Shown: positions 15,924 to 27,867 of the stretch, piece after piece | Layout: each line of letters opens with the position of its first letter | Position numbering within the stretch: position 1 is the first letter of the stretch | Made by a program: the position numbers and the translations under genes | Notes under the pieces: model-generated | The model's database searches: none | Seen by the model: only the letters and a program-made list of their open reading frames with translations | Told to the model about the DNA's origin: nothing | Source: Salegentibacter sediminis | Lineage (GTDB): Bacteria; Bacteroidota; Bacteroidia; Flavobacteriales; Flavobacteriaceae | Direction: 5' to 3' | Assembly (NCBI RefSeq): GCF_002078605.1 | Contig: NZ_MSJR01000005.1 | Location: 62,001-126,000 of the forward strand | Length of the DNA stretch: 64,000 nt

Positions 15924-18900
15924 ATGTTAGCAAAGCAAACTGAAAGAGTGAGTTTCTCTTCTGTAAAGAACAGGCCTGATTATCCTGACTTTCTGGATAT
16001 CCAGATCAAATCATTTCAGGATTTCTTTCAATTAGAAACCAAATCAGAAGAGCGGGGAAACGAAGGGCTTTATAACACCTTCCTTGAAAACTTCCCTATT
16101 ACGGATACCCGTAATCAATTTGTACTAGAATTTTTAGATTATTTTGTGGACCCGCCAAGATATTCCATCCAGGAATGTATTGAACGTGGCCTCACTTACA
16201 GTGTACCGCTTAAAGCAAGATTAAAGCTTTATTGTACCGACCCTGAACACGAAGATTTCGAAACCATCGTACAGGACGTTTATTTGGGAACTATCCCTTA
16301 TATGACCCCTAGCGGTACTTTTTGCATCAACGGCGCAGAGCGTGTTGTGGTATCTCAATTGCACCGTTCTCCCGGGGTTTTCTTTGGACAGTCTTTCCAT
16401 GCAAATGGAACCAAACTTTATTCTGCCCGTGTAATTCCTTTTAAAGGAAGCTGGATAGAATTCGCTACCGATATCAACAGCGTGATGTACGCTTATATCG
16501 ATAGAAAGAAAAAATTACCTGTTACCACGCTTTTCCGCGCCATCGGATTTGAGCGTGATAAAGATATCCTTGAGATCTTTGACCTTGCTGAAGAGGTTAA
16601 AGTTTCTAAGACAGGACTTAAAAAAGTATTAGGCCGAAAACTGGCCGCCCGTGTATTGAACACCTGGTATGAAGATTTCGTAGATGAAGATACAGGAGAG
16701 GTGGTTTCAATTGAGCGTAACGAGATCGTACTTGATCGTGATACCGAACTTGAAAAAGAGCATATCGAGGAAATCCTCGAAACCGGTACCAAGACTATCC
16801 TTCTTCATAAAGAAGATAATTCTACCGGAGATTATGCTATTATTCATAATACCCTTCAAAAGGATCCAACTAACTCTGAAAAAGAAGCGGTAGAACATAT
16901 TTACCGTCAGTTGCGTAATGCTGAACCGCCAGATGAAGAGACTGCGCGGGGCATTATCGACAAATTATTCTTCTCAGATCAGCGTTACAGCCTTGGAGAA
17001 GTAGGACGTTACCGAATGAACAAAAAGCTTGGTCTTGATGTGTCTATGGATAAGCAGGTGCTTACCAAAGAAGACATCATTACCATTGTAAAATATCTTA
17101 TCGAGTTAATAAACTCGAAGGCGGAGATTGATGATATCGACCACCTTTCTAACCGTCGTGTTAGAACCGTAGGGGAGCAATTGTCTCAACAGTTTGGAGT
17201 GGGTCTTGCCCGTATGGCACGTACCATTCGTGAAAGAATGAACGTTCGTGACAATGAGGTGTTTACCCCTATAGATTTGATTAACGCGAAGACACTTTCT
17301 TCTGTAATCAATTCTTTCTTTGGTACCAACCAGTTGTCTCAGTTTATGGACCAAACGAACCCGCTTGCCGAGATTACGCATAAGCGTAGACTTTCAGCAT
17401 TAGGGCCAGGTGGTCTTTCAAGAGAGAGAGCAGGTTTTGAGGTACGTGATGTTCACTATACGCACTACGGAAGACTTTGTCCTATTGAAACACCTGAGGG
17501 TCCAAACATTGGACTTATCTCCTCGCTTTCGGTTTATGCCAAAGTGAATGGTATGGGATTCATTGAAACTCCATACCGAAAGGTTTCAGAAGGAAAATTA
17601 AACCTTTCTGAAGAGCCTATTTATTTAAGCGCTGAAGAGGAGGAAGATAAAAAAATCGCTCAGGCCAATATTCCTCTTACAAAAGATGGAACAATTGATT
17701 CAGACAGAGTTATTGCCCGTATGGAAGGTGACTTCCCGGTGGTAGATCCCAAAGAGATTCATTATACCGATGTTGCGCCAAACCAGATTTCCTCAATTTC
17801 GGCTTCGTTAATTCCGTTCCTGGAACATGATGATGCGAACCGTGCCTTGATGGGATCTAACATGATGCGCCAGGCATTACCATTGTTAAGAGCTGATTCC
17901 CCAATTGTAGGAACCGGACTTGAACGCCAGGTAGCTACAGATTCCCGTGTATTGATTAATGCTGAAGGAGCGGGAGAAGTAGAATATGTAGATGCGAAGA
18001 AAATCATTATCAAGTACGATAGGACCGATGAGGAACGAATGGTAAGCTTTGATAGTGATTCAAAATCTTACGATCTTATTAAATTCCGTAAAACCAATCA
18101 GGGGTCTTCCATCAACCTGAAACCTATTGTTAGGGTTGGAGACAGGGTAACCAAAGGACAGGTTTTATGTCAGGGATATGCTACTGAAGCCGGGGAACTT
18201 GCGCTTGGTAGAAACATGAAGGTGGCCTTTATGCCCTGGAAAGGATATAACTTTGAGGATGCGATCGTGATTTCTGAAAAAGTGGTTAGGGAAGATATAT
18301 TTACTTCTATCCACATCGATGAATATTCGCTGGAAGTTCGGGATACCAAATTAGGTAACGAAGAGTTGACCAACGATATTCCTAACGTTTCAGAAGAAGC
18401 AACCAAGGATCTTGACGAGAATGGAATGATTAGAATTGGTGCCGAGGTTAAACCTGGTGATATTCTTATCGGAAAAATCACTCCTAAAGGAGAAAGCGAC
18501 CCAACTCCTGAAGAGAAACTGCTTCGTGCAATCTTTGGTGATAAAGCCGGAGATGTAAAAGATGCTTCTTTAAAAGCTTCTCCGTCACTTAACGGGGTGG
18601 TAATAGAGAAGAAACTTTTTGCCCGTGCAATTAAAGATAAGCGCAAACGTGCTCAGGATAAAGAAGATGTTGCTGCTCTTGAGAAAAAGTACGATGCTAA
18701 ATTTGCTAATTTAAAAGCAGAATTAGTAGATAAACTTTTTGCTATTATTGGTGGAAAAACTGCCCAGGGTGTTCAAAATGATCTTGGAGAAGAAGTATTG
18801 CCAAAAGGGAAGAAATACACCCTTAAGATGCTTAACTCTGTAGATGATTATACTCACCTTACTCACGGCACCTGGACTACAGACGATCACCTTAATGCTT

Positions 18901-19736
18901 TGGTGGCCGATCTTATCCACAACTACAAGATCAAGGAGAACGATCTTCAGGGTAACCTGAGAAGAGAGAAGTTCACCATCTCTGTAGGGGATGAACTTCC
19001 TTCAGGAATCCTTAAGCTGGCTAAGGTTTACATCGCTAAGAAGCGTAAACTAAAAGTTGGTGATAAGATGGCGGGACGTCACGGTAACAAGGGTATTGTT
19101 GCAAGAATCGTTCGCCAGGAAGATATGCCGTTCCTTGATGATGGAACACCGGTTGATATCGTGTTGAACCCTCTTGGGGTACCATCGCGTATGAACATCG
19201 GGCAGATCTATGAAACAGTTCTTGGATGGGCCGGACAAAAGCTTGGTAAGAAATATGCCACTCCAATTTTCGATGGAGCGACCATAGAGCAGATCAATGA
19301 ACTTACAGATGAAGCCGGAATTCCACGTTTTGGTCACACTTATCTTTATGATGGTGGAACCGGAGACCGTTTTGACCAGCCTGCAACTGTAGGAGTGATC
19401 TATATGCTGAAATTAGGACATATGATCGAAGATAAGATGCACGCACGTTCTATCGGTCCGTACTCACTTATTACCCAGCAGCCTCTTGGAGGTAAAGCAC
19501 AATTTGGTGGTCAGCGTTTTGGTGAGATGGAGGTTTGGGCACTTGAGGCTTATGGAGCATCAAGCACCCTGCGTGAGATCTTGACCGTAAAATCTGATGA
19601 TGTGATAGGAAGGGCAAAAACCTACGAAGCGATCGTAAAAGGCGAGCCTATGCCGGAGCCGGGATTACCAGAATCTTTCAACGTACTTATGCACGAATTG
19701 AAAGGTCTTGGATTGGATATTAAGTTAGAAGAATAA
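15924..19736 (+). CDS. rpoB: DNA-directed RNA polymerase subunit beta
   Basis: A 1270-residue beta subunit, the catalytic half-pincer of RNA polymerase. The rifampicin pocket ([20 protein letters not shown], then [12 protein letters not shown], about residues 464-495) carries the wild-type residues at the common resistance positions, so the sequence predicts rifampicin sensitivity. Conserved blocks later include the [14 protein letters not shown] segment and the C-terminal [27 protein letters not shown] split across neighbouring stretches. ATG 15924 is preferred to the TTG one codon earlier. Confidence 0.98.
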   Translation: MLAKQTERVSFSSVKNRPDYPDFLDIQIKSFQDFFQLETKSEERGNEGLYNTFLENFPITDTRNQFVLEFLDYFVDPPRYSIQECIERGLTYSVPLKARLKLYCTDPEHEDFETIVQDVYLGTIPYMTPSGTFCINGAERVVVSQLHRSPGVFFGQSFHANGTKLYSARVIPFKGSWIEFATDINSVMYAYIDRKKKLPVTTLFRAIGFERDKDILEIFDLAEEVKVSKTGLKKVLGRKLAARVLNTWYEDFVDEDTGEVVSIERNEIVLDRDTELEKEHIEEILETGTKTILLHKEDNSTGDYAIIHNTLQKDPTNSEKEAVEHIYRQLRNAEPPDEETARGIIDKLFFSDQRYSLGEVGRYRMNKKLGLDVSMDKQVLTKEDIITIVKYLIELINSKAEIDDIDHLSNRRVRTVGEQLSQQFGVGLARMARTIRERMNVRDNEVFTPIDLINAKTLSSVINSFFGTNQLSQFMDQTNPLAEITHKRRLSALGPGGLSRERAGFEVRDVHYTHYGRLCPIETPEGPNIGLISSLSVYAKVNGMGFIETPYRKVSEGKLNLSEEPIYLSAEEEEDKKIAQANIPLTKDGTIDSDRVIARMEGDFPVVDPKEIHYTDVAPNQISSISASLIPFLEHDDANRALMGSNMMRQALPLLRADSPIVGTGLERQVATDSRVLINAEGAGEVEYVDAKKIIIKYDRTDEERMVSFDSDSKSYDLIKFRKTNQGSSINLKPIVRVGDRVTKGQVLCQGYATEAGELALGRNMKVAFMPWKGYNFEDAIVISEKVVREDIFTSIHIDEYSLEVRDTKLGNEELTNDIPNVSEEATKDLDENGMIRIGAEVKPGDILIGKITPKGESDPTPEEKLLRAIFGDKAGDVKDASLKASPSLNGVVIEKKLFARAIKDKRKRAQDKEDVAALEKKYDAKFANLKAELVDKLFAIIGGKTAQGVQNDLGEEVLPKGKKYTLKMLNSVDDYTHLTHGTWTTDDHLNALVADLIHNYKIKENDLQGNLRREKFTISVGDELPSGILKLAKVYIAKKRKLKVGDKMAGRHGNKGIVARIVRQEDMPFLDDGTPVDIVLNPLGVPSRMNIGQIYETVLGWAGQKLGKKYATPIFDGATIEQINELTDEAGIPRFGHTYLYDGGTGDRFDQPATVGVIYMLKLGHMIEDKMHARSIGPYSLITQQPLGGKAQFGGQRFGEMEVWALEAYGASSTLREILTVKSDDVIGRAKTYEAIVKGEPMPEPGLPESFNVLMHELKGLGLDIKLEE

Positions 19737-19813
19737 TACACTGTTTTAGAACAGGGGATGCCTTGGTGTCCCCTTAAAACAGGATTTTCACAATAATTAT
19801 AGCAGCAGTTATT

Positions 19814-22800
19814 ATGGCTAGAAATAATGATAAGAATACAGTACAGAGATTCAATAAGATCTCTATCGGTTTGGCTTCCCCGGAATCTATCCTCGCAGAA
19901 TCCCGCGGTGAAGTTCTAAAACCGGAAACTATCAATTATCGTACACACAAACCAGAGCGTGACGGTTTGTTTTGTGAGCGTATTTTTGGTCCTGTAAAGG
20001 ATTATGAATGTGCCTGCGGTAAATATAAAAGAATACGCTACAAGGGAATTGTTTGTGACCGTTGTGGGGTAGAAGTAACCGAGAAGAAAGTACGTAGAGA
20101 TCGTGTGGGGCACATCAATTTGGTAGTTCCTGTAGCACATATCTGGTATTTCCGTTCTTTACCAAACAAAATAGGTTATCTACTTGGCCTGCCGTCCAAA
20201 AAACTGGACATGATCATTTACTACGAACGCTACGTGGTAATTCAGCCGGGTATAGCCAAAAACGAAGAAGGAGAACCATTGAAGAAAATGGATTTCCTTA
20301 CCGAAGAAGAGTATCTGAATATTCTGGATAGCCTTCCGCAGGAAAATCTTTATTTAGATGATAACGATCCAAACAAATTCATCGCTAAGATGGGGGCGGA
20401 GTGTCTTATCGAAATATTAAGAAGAATTGACCTTAACGAACTTTCTTATGAGTTAAGGCACAAGGCAAATAACGAAACTTCAAAACAACGTAAAACTGAA
20501 GCGCTTAAGCGTCTTCAGGTTGTAGAAGCTTTCCGTGATGCCAATAATAACCGCGAGAATCTTCCTGAATGGATGATCATGAAAGTGGTGCCTGTAATTC
20601 CGCCGGAATTGCGCCCGCTTGTACCACTTGATGGTGGTCGTTTCGCGACTTCAGATTTAAATGATCTTTACAGAAGGGTGATTATTCGTAACAACCGTTT
20701 GAAAAGATTAATGGAGATCAAAGCTCCTGAAGTGATTTTACGTAATGAAAAACGTATGCTTCAGGAATCGGTAGATTCATTATTTGACAATACCAGAAAA
20801 TCTTCAGCAGTTAAAACCGATTCTAACCGCCCACTGAAATCACTTTCAGACTCGCTTAAAGGTAAGCAGGGACGTTTCCGTCAAAACTTACTTGGTAAGC
20901 GTGTAGATTACTCAGCACGTTCGGTAATTGTTGTGGGACCAGAATTGAAGATGTACGAGTGTGGTCTTCCGAAGGATATGGCTGCAGAGCTTTACAAGCC
21001 TTTTGTGATTAGAAAATTAATCGAAAGAGGGATTGTAAAAACAGTTAAATCTGCTAAGAAAATTATAGATAAAAAAGAGCCGGTAGTATGGGATATCCTT
21101 GAGAACGTTCTTAAAGGACATCCTGTATTGCTTAACCGTGCCCCCACACTTCACCGTTTGGGAATCCAGGCCTTCCAGCCTAAATTAATTGAAGGAAAGG
21201 CTATTCAGCTGCACCCGCTTGCATGTACGGCATTTAACGCCGACTTTGACGGGGATCAAATGGCGGTTCACCTTCCTTTAGGGCCGGAAGCTATCCTGGA
21301 AGCACAGTTATTAATGCTGGCATCTCACAATATACTTAACCCTGCAAACGGATCTCCTATTACGGTACCGTCTCAGGATATGGTATTGGGTCTTTATTAC
21401 ATGACCAAATCAAGAGTTTCTACCGATGAAGTAAAAGTTAAAGGAGAAGGGCTTACTTTTTATTCTGCCGAAGAACTTGTAATAGCTTATAACCAGAAAC
21501 AGGTAGATCTTAATGCGGTAATTAAGATAAAGACCAAAGATTTCAATGAAGCCGGAGAACTTGCTCTCCAGGTTATTGAAACTACAGTTGGTAGAGTACT
21601 CTTTAACCAGGCTGTGCCAGAAAAGGCCGGTTATATTAACGAAGTACTTACCAAGAAATCACTAAGAGACATTATTGGAAAGATTCTAAAGGTGACCAGT
21701 GTACCAGAAACTGCCGATTTCCTTGACGCTATTAAGGAAATGGGATATGGATTTGCTTTCCGTGGTGGACTTTCATTCAGCTTAGGGGATATTATTATTC
21801 CTGAAGAAAAGCAGACAATGATCGATGAAGCCAACGAGCAGGTTGAAGGTATTATAGGAAACTATAATATGGGTCTTATTACCAACAACGAGCGTTATAA
21901 CCAGGTTATTGATATCTGGACCTCTACCAACGCAGGTCTTACCGAATTAGCGATGAAGCGAATTCGAGAAGATAAGCAAGGCTTCAACTCGGTGTTTATG
22001 ATGCTTGACTCCGGGGCGCGTGGTTCTAAGGAGCAGATTCGCCAGTTAACCGGTATGCGTGGACTTATGGCTAAGCCTAAGAAATCCAGTTCTGGTGGTG
22101 GTGAAATTATTGAAAACCCAATTCTTTCTAACTTTAAGGAGGGACTTTCAATTCTTGAATACTTTATCTCTACTCACGGTGCACGTAAAGGTCTTGCCGA
22201 TACGGCTCTTAAAACTGCCGATGCCGGGTACCTAACTCGTAGACTTGTAGATGTTTCGCAGGATGTTATCGTAAACGAGGAAGATTGTGGAACCTTAAGA
22301 GGAGTAGAAGTAAAGCCGCTTAAGAAAAATGAAGAAGTTGTTGAATCTCTAGGAGAAAGAATTCTTGGACGAATTTCTTTATATGATGTAACTCATCCTT
22401 CAACCGGGGACCTACTTGTGGCAGCCGGAGAAGAAATAACCGATGAGGTTGTAGAGAAAATAGATACTGCACCAATAGAAAGTGTTGAAGTTAGATCTCC
22501 ACTTACCTGTGAGGCTAAAAAAGGTATCTGTACAAAATGTTACGGAAGAAACCTTTCCACCAACAAGATGGTTCAAAAAGGTGAAGCTGTAGGAGTTGTT
22601 GCTGCCCAGTCAATTGGGGAGCCGGGAACCCAGCTTACCCTTCGTACCTTCCACGTGGGTGGTATTGCAGGAAACATTTCAGAAGATAACAAACTTGAGG
22701 CTAAACTTGACGGTGTTGCCGAAATCGAAGACCTCAAAGTGGTTAAAGGCGAAGCTCCCGATGGTAGCAACGCCGAGATCGTGATCTCGCGTACAGCTGA

Positions 22801-24115
22801 ACTTAAGATAAAAGACAAGAAAACCGGAGTGGTGCTAAGTACCAGTAACATACCTTATGGTTCTCAAATCTTTATCAATGATGGTGCGGAGCTTAAAAAA
22901 GGCGATGTAGTTTGCCAGTGGGATCCATATAACGGAGTAATTATTTCTGAATTTGCCGGAAAAATCAAATATGAAAACGTGGAGCAGGGGGTAACCTACC
23001 AGGTTGAAATAGATGAGCAAACCGGATTCCAGGAAAAAGTAATTTCAGAATCTAGAAACAAAAAACTTATACCAACGCTTCATATCCTAGGTAAAAAGGA
23101 TGAGGTGATCCGTTCTTACAACCTTCCGTTAGGTGCTCACCTTATGGTAGATAACGGAGATAAGATCAAGGTAGGTAAGATTCTTGTTAAGATACCGCGT
23201 AAATCTTCTAAAGCAGGGGATATTACAGGTGGTCTTCCAAGGGTAACTGAATTGTTCGAAGCCCGTAACCCATCTAACCCTGCAGTTGTTAGTGAGATTG
23301 ATGGTGTAGTTTCCTTCGGAAAGATCAAGCGTGGTAACCGTGAGATTATCGTAGAATCTAAACTTGGTGAGGTTAAGAAGTATTTAGTGAAACTTTCTAA
23401 CCAGATCCTTGTTCAGGAGAACGATTATGTTCGTGCCGGAATGCCACTTTCTGACGGCTCTGTAACTCCGGAAGATATCCTGAATATCAAAGGACCAAAT
23501 GCTGTTCAGCAGTATCTGGTAAATGAAGTACAGGAAGTTTATCGATTACAAGGGGTTAAGATCAACGACAAGCACTTTGAGGTTGTTGTAAGACAAATGA
23601 TGCGTAAGGTAAGAATCCAGGATCCGGGAGATACGATTTTCCTTGAAAACCAGCTTGTTCATAAATCTGATTTCATCGAGGAGAACGATAAGATCTTCGG
23701 AATGAAAGTAGTTGAAGATGCCGGGGATTCAGAGAACCTTAAACCAGGCCAGATTATTTCCCCACGTGACTTAAGAGATGAGAATTCTCTGCTTAGACGT
23801 GAGGATAAGAACCTGGCTACGGCAAGAGATGTGACCTCTGCAACTGCGAAACCTGTATTACAGGGTATTACCAGAGCATCGCTTCAAACCAAGTCGTTTA
23901 TTTCAGCGGCATCCTTCCAGGAAACCACTAAGGTTCTTAATGAGGCTGCAGTTAGCGGTAAGATCGATGAACTTGAAGGATTGAAAGAGAACGTAATTGT
24001 AGGGCATAGAATACCTGCAGGTACGGGAATGCGCGAGTACGACAGTATTATTGTTGGTTCTAAAGAAGAATTTGACGAAATGCTTGAGCGTAAGCAGGAA
24101 GTTAATTACAATTAA
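19814..24115 (+). CDS. rpoC: DNA-directed RNA polymerase subunit beta'
   Basis: A 1433-residue beta' subunit. The N-terminal zinc-binding domain shows [20 protein letters not shown] (about 66-85). The catalytic Mg-binding loop [16 protein letters not shown] lies near residue 475. The second zinc site ([13 protein letters not shown]) lies near 897-909, and the trigger-loop region around 920-950 contains [20 protein letters not shown]. No inteins or breaks. It lies 77 bases after rpoB and ends at a double terminator. Confidence 0.98.
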   Translation: MARNNDKNTVQRFNKISIGLASPESILAESRGEVLKPETINYRTHKPERDGLFCERIFGPVKDYECACGKYKRIRYKGIVCDRCGVEVTEKKVRRDRVGHINLVVPVAHIWYFRSLPNKIGYLLGLPSKKLDMIIYYERYVVIQPGIAKNEEGEPLKKMDFLTEEEYLNILDSLPQENLYLDDNDPNKFIAKMGAECLIEILRRIDLNELSYELRHKANNETSKQRKTEALKRLQVVEAFRDANNNRENLPEWMIMKVVPVIPPELRPLVPLDGGRFATSDLNDLYRRVIIRNNRLKRLMEIKAPEVILRNEKRMLQESVDSLFDNTRKSSAVKTDSNRPLKSLSDSLKGKQGRFRQNLLGKRVDYSARSVIVVGPELKMYECGLPKDMAAELYKPFVIRKLIERGIVKTVKSAKKIIDKKEPVVWDILENVLKGHPVLLNRAPTLHRLGIQAFQPKLIEGKAIQLHPLACTAFNADFDGDQMAVHLPLGPEAILEAQLLMLASHNILNPANGSPITVPSQDMVLGLYYMTKSRVSTDEVKVKGEGLTFYSAEELVIAYNQKQVDLNAVIKIKTKDFNEAGELALQVIETTVGRVLFNQAVPEKAGYINEVLTKKSLRDIIGKILKVTSVPETADFLDAIKEMGYGFAFRGGLSFSLGDIIIPEEKQTMIDEANEQVEGIIGNYNMGLITNNERYNQVIDIWTSTNAGLTELAMKRIREDKQGFNSVFMMLDSGARGSKEQIRQLTGMRGLMAKPKKSSSGGGEIIENPILSNFKEGLSILEYFISTHGARKGLADTALKTADAGYLTRRLVDVSQDVIVNEEDCGTLRGVEVKPLKKNEEVVESLGERILGRISLYDVTHPSTGDLLVAAGEEITDEVVEKIDTAPIESVEVRSPLTCEAKKGICTKCYGRNLSTNKMVQKGEAVGVVAAQSIGEPGTQLTLRTFHVGGIAGNISEDNKLEAKLDGVAEIEDLKVVKGEAPDGSNAEIVISRTAELKIKDKKTGVVLSTSNIPYGSQIFINDGAELKKGDVVCQWDPYNGVIISEFAGKIKYENVEQGVTYQVEIDEQTGFQEKVISESRNKKLIPTLHILGKKDEVIRSYNLPLGAHLMVDNGDKIKVGKILVKIPRKSSKAGDITGGLPRVTELFEARNPSNPAVVSEIDGVVSFGKIKRGNREIIVESKLGEVKKYLVKLSNQILVQENDYVRAGMPLSDGSVTPEDILNIKGPNAVQQYLVNEVQEVYRLQGVKINDKHFEVVVRQMMRKVRIQDPGDTIFLENQLVHKSDFIEENDKIFGMKVVEDAGDSENLKPGQIISPRDLRDENSLLRREDKNLATARDVTSATAKPVLQGITRASLQTKSFISAASFQETTKVLNEAAVSGKIDELEGLKENVIVGHRIPAGTGMREYDSIIVGSKEEFDEMLERKQEVNYN

Positions 24116-24128
24116 TTTCAGATATAAT

Positions 24129-24159
24129 CAGGGTCGCGATAGCGACCCTGTTTTTTTTT
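24129..24159 (+). terminator. First terminator of the rpl-rpo operon
   Basis: CAGGGTCGC and GCGACCCTG form a perfect 9-bp stem around GATA, followed by nine T. Confidence 0.95.
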
Positions 24160-24160
24160 A

Positions 24161-24195
24161 ATCCCGTCCTGATAGTCATCAGGACGGGATTTTTT
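24161..24195 (+). terminator. Second, adjacent terminator of the rpl-rpo operon
   Basis: ATCCCGTCCTGAT and ATCAGGACGGGAT form a perfect 13-bp stem around AGTC, followed by five T. It starts two bases after the first terminator's T-run, making a tandem fail-safe. Confidence 0.92.
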
Positions 24196-24284
24196 GTATT
24201 TTAGTGATAGCCTGAATTTATTAAGATTGAATCTGGCCTTTAATTAATATTAAACATCAGAGAAATTAAATACCAATTAGTATT

Positions 24285-24602
24285 ATGAGTGAAGAAAAAA
24301 AGCAGCCAAAAAAAGGACAAATAAATATAGAACTGGACGATAGCGTAGCCGAAGGAACTTATTCCAATCTTGCTATTATAAATCATTCTGTTTCAGAATT
24401 CGTGATCGACTTTGTGAATATCATGCCGGGAAAACCGAAGAGCAAGGTGAAATCCAGGATTATCCTAACGCCACAACACGCAAAACGCCTGCTCAAAGCC
24501 CTTGGAGATAATGTACAACGTTTTGAAAAAGCTCATGGAGAAATTCAGGATTTTGAAAAATCACCTATTCCCCTGAATTTTGGTCCAACAGGCCAGGCAT
24601 AG
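24285..24602 (+). CDS. DUF3467 domain protein
   Basis: A 105-residue cytoplasmic protein matching the DUF3467 family pattern: GQINIELDDSVAEGTYSNLAIINHSVSEFVIDFVNIMPGKP read in two blocks, then SRIILTPQHAKRLLKALGDNVQRFEKAHG. The first half is beta-rich and resembles a small beta-sandwich; the second is helical. No function is established to my knowledge. It is a single-gene unit between the rpoC terminators and a bidirectional terminator. Confidence 0.85.
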   Translation: MSEEKKQPKKGQINIELDDSVAEGTYSNLAIINHSVSEFVIDFVNIMPGKPKSKVKSRIILTPQHAKRLLKALGDNVQRFEKAHGEIQDFEKSPIPLNFGPTGQA

Positions 24603-24610
24603 AATTAATT

Positions 24611-24640
24611 AAAACCTCACCTGAAAAAGTGAGGTTTTTT
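24611..24640. terminator. Bidirectional terminator between DUF3467 and the symporter gene
   Basis: AAAACCTCAC and GTGAGGTTTT form a 10-bp stem around CTGAAAAA, with T-runs on both strands. It lies between two converging genes. Confidence 0.88.
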
Positions 24641-24644
24641 GTTG

Positions 24645-26012
24645 CTATTTGTATCTCTTAAAATAGACCCGAGCCTCCTTCATTACTTTTGGCGCCAGAA
24701 TAAGCGTACTTATCATAGTTGGAATAGCCATAAGGGCAAAGAAACCGTCTATAAGGTTAATCATCATACTTAGGGAAGTTGTCGCACCCAGGATAATACT
24801 AATAATATAGAAGTAGTTATAATAATGCTTTCTTTCTGCACCTATCAGGAAAGAAAGACATTTTGTTCCGTAGTAAGAAAAGGAAAAAAGCGAGGAAATA
24901 CTGAATGCGGCAATACACAATAACAACAAATAGCTTCCTACATAAGGAATAGAAGCATCAAAAGCCGCGGCGGTGAGGCTTACTCCATTTACGTCTGTAC
25001 TCTGCCACACCCCCGTTACAAGAATTGTAAGCGCGGTTAAGGTGCAAACCACTAAAGTATCTATTGCCGGTCCCATCATGGCCACAAGGCCTTCCCTGAT
25101 AGGTTCAGAAGTCTTACTTGCCCCATGAGCCATAGTGGCTGTTCCAATACCGGCCTCATTAGAGAAAGCACCCCTTCTTATGCCCAGTAAGATTATTCCA
25201 CCTACTACCCCTCCAAGGAGCGGTTCTCCTTTGTAATTATCAGCGGCAAAAGCATCGGTGAAGATGAGGGAAAAATAATAGGGCACCTGGTCATAATTAA
25301 CAAAAAGAATAATTAATACTGAAAAAAAGTAAAGCCCTACCATAGCCGGGACAAGTTTGGAAACGGTATAACCTATCCTGCTCAGGCCTCCAAGAATAAC
25401 TATGGAAGTTATAATAACGAGAATGATTCCAATAATTAGATTAGTTAAAAAGCCAGTGGGTACATTGTTAGGTTCAAGAAGTATAAAGTTGATCGCCTGT
25501 GTGAGTTGGTTAACGTTAAAAACCGGTAAGGCACCAATAAGGCCAGCTACACTGAAGAAAATAGCCATGAATTTCCATTTTTTACCAAGTCCTTCCACGA
25601 TATAATACATCACTCCACCCTGGATATTTCCCTGGGTATCCCTGCCCCGGTACATCACTGAAAGGCTGTTGGTGAAGAATTTTGTAGCCATACCAACTAC
25701 TGCACTAATCCATAACCAAAAGATGGCACCCGGCCCTCCAATAGCTATTGCAACCGCCACTCCTGCAATATTCCCCATTCCTACGGTAGAAGAGAGCGCG
25801 GTAGAAAGAGATTGAAAGTGATTTATCTCCCCGGGATCGTTAGGATTATTATATTTTCCACGAAGGACCTCCAAGGCATGACCCAGGTAACGAAAGGGTA
25901 AAAACCTGGAAAGTATTAGCAGGTAAATTCCTCCTCCAATTAATAAAATCACTAAGGGAATACCCCAGACCGCAGAAGCAAACTGGGCAACAATTTCATC
26001 TATTTCACTCAT
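24645..26012 (-). CDS. Alanine/sodium symporter family (AGCS) protein
   Basis: A 455-residue inner-membrane carrier of normal AGCS length with about ten hydrophobic segments. Signatures: STVGMGNIAGVAVAIAIGGPGAIFW in the first third and RRGAFSNEAGIGTATMAHGASKTSEP near 290-315, the Asn/Ala-rich substrate region. The family takes up alanine or glycine with Na+. It is the second AGCS gene of the window and lacks the N-terminal extension of the one at 4624, so it is useful as the plain comparison. Confidence 0.9.
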   Translation of the reverse strand: MSEIDEIVAQFASAVWGIPLVILLIGGGIYLLILSRFLPFRYLGHALEVLRGKYNNPNDPGEINHFQSLSTALSSTVGMGNIAGVAVAIAIGGPGAIFWLWISAVVGMATKFFTNSLSVMYRGRDTQGNIQGGVMYYIVEGLGKKWKFMAIFFSVAGLIGALPVFNVNQLTQAINFILLEPNNVPTGFLTNLIIGIILVIITSIVILGGLSRIGYTVSKLVPAMVGLYFFSVLIILFVNYDQVPYYFSLIFTDAFAADNYKGEPLLGGVVGGIILLGIRRGAFSNEAGIGTATMAHGASKTSEPIREGLVAMMGPAIDTLVVCTLTALTILVTGVWQSTDVNGVSLTAAAFDASIPYVGSYLLLLCIAAFSISSLFSFSYYGTKCLSFLIGAERKHYYNYFYIISIILGATTSLSMMINLIDGFFALMAIPTMISTLILAPKVMKEARVYFKRYK

Positions 26013-26125
26013 AAAATCAGGTTTGCGGTGAAAATATATGAAATTAACTTCTATTTAGGTGGAAGCCTACCTTGGTTTATTTATTTAGTGGTGCTTAAGT
26101 TCTAAGAATCAAAGGCTTTGATTGG

Positions 26126-27715
26126 TTAAAATTCAGAAGTAAAATGAAATTTTAAAGATGGGTACTTCTGCTGTGTCATTTGTAATGAAAACTGGGAATC
26201 TGCAAAAAACACGAGCTGACCCCGTTTGTCTTTAGCAAGAAATTTAGCTTTCACCCTTTTAAAATCTTTAAATTCTTCACTTTTTTCGTCCTCGGCTTCT
26301 ACCCAGGTAGCCTTGTAGACGTTTAGATTTTCGTAAGTACATTTCGCTCCATATTCGTGTTCAAGTCTGTATTGAATTACTTCAAACTGAAGGGCTCCTA
26401 CTGTGCCTATCACTTTTCGGCCATTCATTTCAAGAGTAAAGAGCTGGGCCACCCCTTCATCCATCAACTGGTCGATACCTTTTTCCAGCTGCTTGGATTT
26501 CATCGGATCAGCATTGTTGATGTACCTGAAATGCTCTGGTGAAAAGCTTGGCACACCACGGTAATTAAGATTCTCACCTTCAGTTAAGGTATCCCCAATC
26601 TTGAAATTTCCGGTATCATGAAGTCCTACTATATCCCCGGGATAAGAAACATCTACGATTTCTTTCTTTTCAGCAAAAAATGCATTTGGACTGGAGAATT
26701 TTAGTTTTTTTCCCTGTCTTACATGAAGATAAGGCTTATTCCTTTCAAATTTTCCAGATACAATCTTAATGAAAGCAAGACGGTCGCGGTGTTTGGGATC
26801 CATATTAGCATGGATCTTAAATACAAAGCCCGTGAACTGGTTTTCGTCTGGTTTTACGGTACGCACGTCACTATCTTTAGGTCGTGGTTTTGGCGCAATT
26901 TCAATAAAACAGTCCAGTAATTCGCGTACTCCAAAATTATTTAATGCCGAACCAAAAAATACAGGTTGTAAATTTCCCTGAAGGTAGGCTTCCTTATCAA
27001 ATTCGGGATACACTCCCTGGGTGAGTTCCAACTCTTCCCTGAGGGTGTCGGCAGCAGTATCTCCAATTAAATGATCCAGTTCTTCAGAATTCAGATCGGA
27101 GATCTCCACGGTTTCTTCAATATCTTTACGCGGGTCTCCTGTGAAAAGGTTTACATTTTTCTCCCAGATGTTATAGATTCCTTTAAAATCGTAACCCATC
27201 CCAATAGGAAAGCTCAAGGGCGTCACGGTGAGATTGAGTTTCTGCTCAATTTCGTCCAGTAATTCAAAGGCATCTTTTCCTTCACGATCCAGTTTGTTGA
27301 TGAAAACTATCATGGGGATATTGCGCATCCGGCAAACTTCAACCAGTTTTTCGGTTTGCTCCTCCACCCCTTTGGCAACATCAATAACCACAATTACACT
27401 GTCTACCGCTGTTAGTGTTCTAAAAGTGTCTTCAGCAAAATCCTTGTGACCCGGGGTATCCAGAATATTAATTTTTATGTCTTTATATTCAAAACCAAGT
27501 ACTGAAGTAGCAACCGAAATCCCTCGCTGGCGTTCAATTTCCATAAAGTCACTGGTAGCGCCTTTCTTTATCTTGTTTGATTTAACTGCACCGGCCTCCT
27601 GTATGGCTCCTCCAAAAAGAAGTAATTTTTCTGTAAGTGTGGTTTTACCGGCATCGGGGTGAGAAATTATACCAAAGGTTCTTCGCCTGCTAATCTCTTT
27701 TTGAAAGCTCTTCAT
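26126..27715 (-). CDS. prfC: Peptide chain release factor 3
   Basis: A 529-residue translational GTPase that removes RF1/RF2 from the ribosome after termination. G-motifs: ISHPDAGKTTLTEKLL (G1), the RGISVATS switch I, DTPGHKDFAEDT (G3) and FINKLDRE (G4). The segment AIQEAGAVKSNKIKKGATSD after G1 is typical of RF3 and separates it from EF-G. Its promoter carries the CAGCC extension shared with rpsU and the tRNAs. RF3 is not universal in bacteria, so its presence here is informative. Confidence 0.95.
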   Translation of the reverse strand: MKSFQKEISRRRTFGIISHPDAGKTTLTEKLLLFGGAIQEAGAVKSNKIKKGATSDFMEIERQRGISVATSVLGFEYKDIKINILDTPGHKDFAEDTFRTLTAVDSVIVVIDVAKGVEEQTEKLVEVCRMRNIPMIVFINKLDREGKDAFELLDEIEQKLNLTVTPLSFPIGMGYDFKGIYNIWEKNVNLFTGDPRKDIEETVEISDLNSEELDHLIGDTAADTLREELELTQGVYPEFDKEAYLQGNLQPVFFGSALNNFGVRELLDCFIEIAPKPRPKDSDVRTVKPDENQFTGFVFKIHANMDPKHRDRLAFIKIVSGKFERNKPYLHVRQGKKLKFSSPNAFFAEKKEIVDVSYPGDIVGLHDTGNFKIGDTLTEGENLNYRGVPSFSPEHFRYINNADPMKSKQLEKGIDQLMDEGVAQLFTLEMNGRKVIGTVGALQFEVIQYRLEHEYGAKCTYENLNVYKATWVEAEDEKSEEFKDFKRVKAKFLAKDKRGQLVFFADSQFSLQMTQQKYPSLKFHFTSEF

Positions 27716-27733
27716 TCTGAATTTTTAAGGCTG

Positions 27734-27741
27734 CAAAAGTA
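27734..27741 (-). promoter_or_regulatory. prfC promoter element with CAGCC extension
   Basis: On the minus strand TACTTTTG is followed directly by CAGCC, 18 bases before the prfC ATG. No clear -33 TTG was found at the right spacing. Confidence 0.5.
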
Positions 27742-27867
27742 CAGTTTTTTCGGGAATTTACCTGAAAGGCAAAATGCTTAATTGGTTTAAAGTTACTTCA
27801 GAAATTAGCGTTAAAAATTAGATGAAAAAGGAATTTTACCACCAAACAATGCGTATTTTTACCAATT

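Noticed and set aside
18170..18646. 158-codon antisense frame inside rpoB
   Set aside because: Low-complexity Ser-rich product on the non-coding strand of a conserved gene; a shadow frame.
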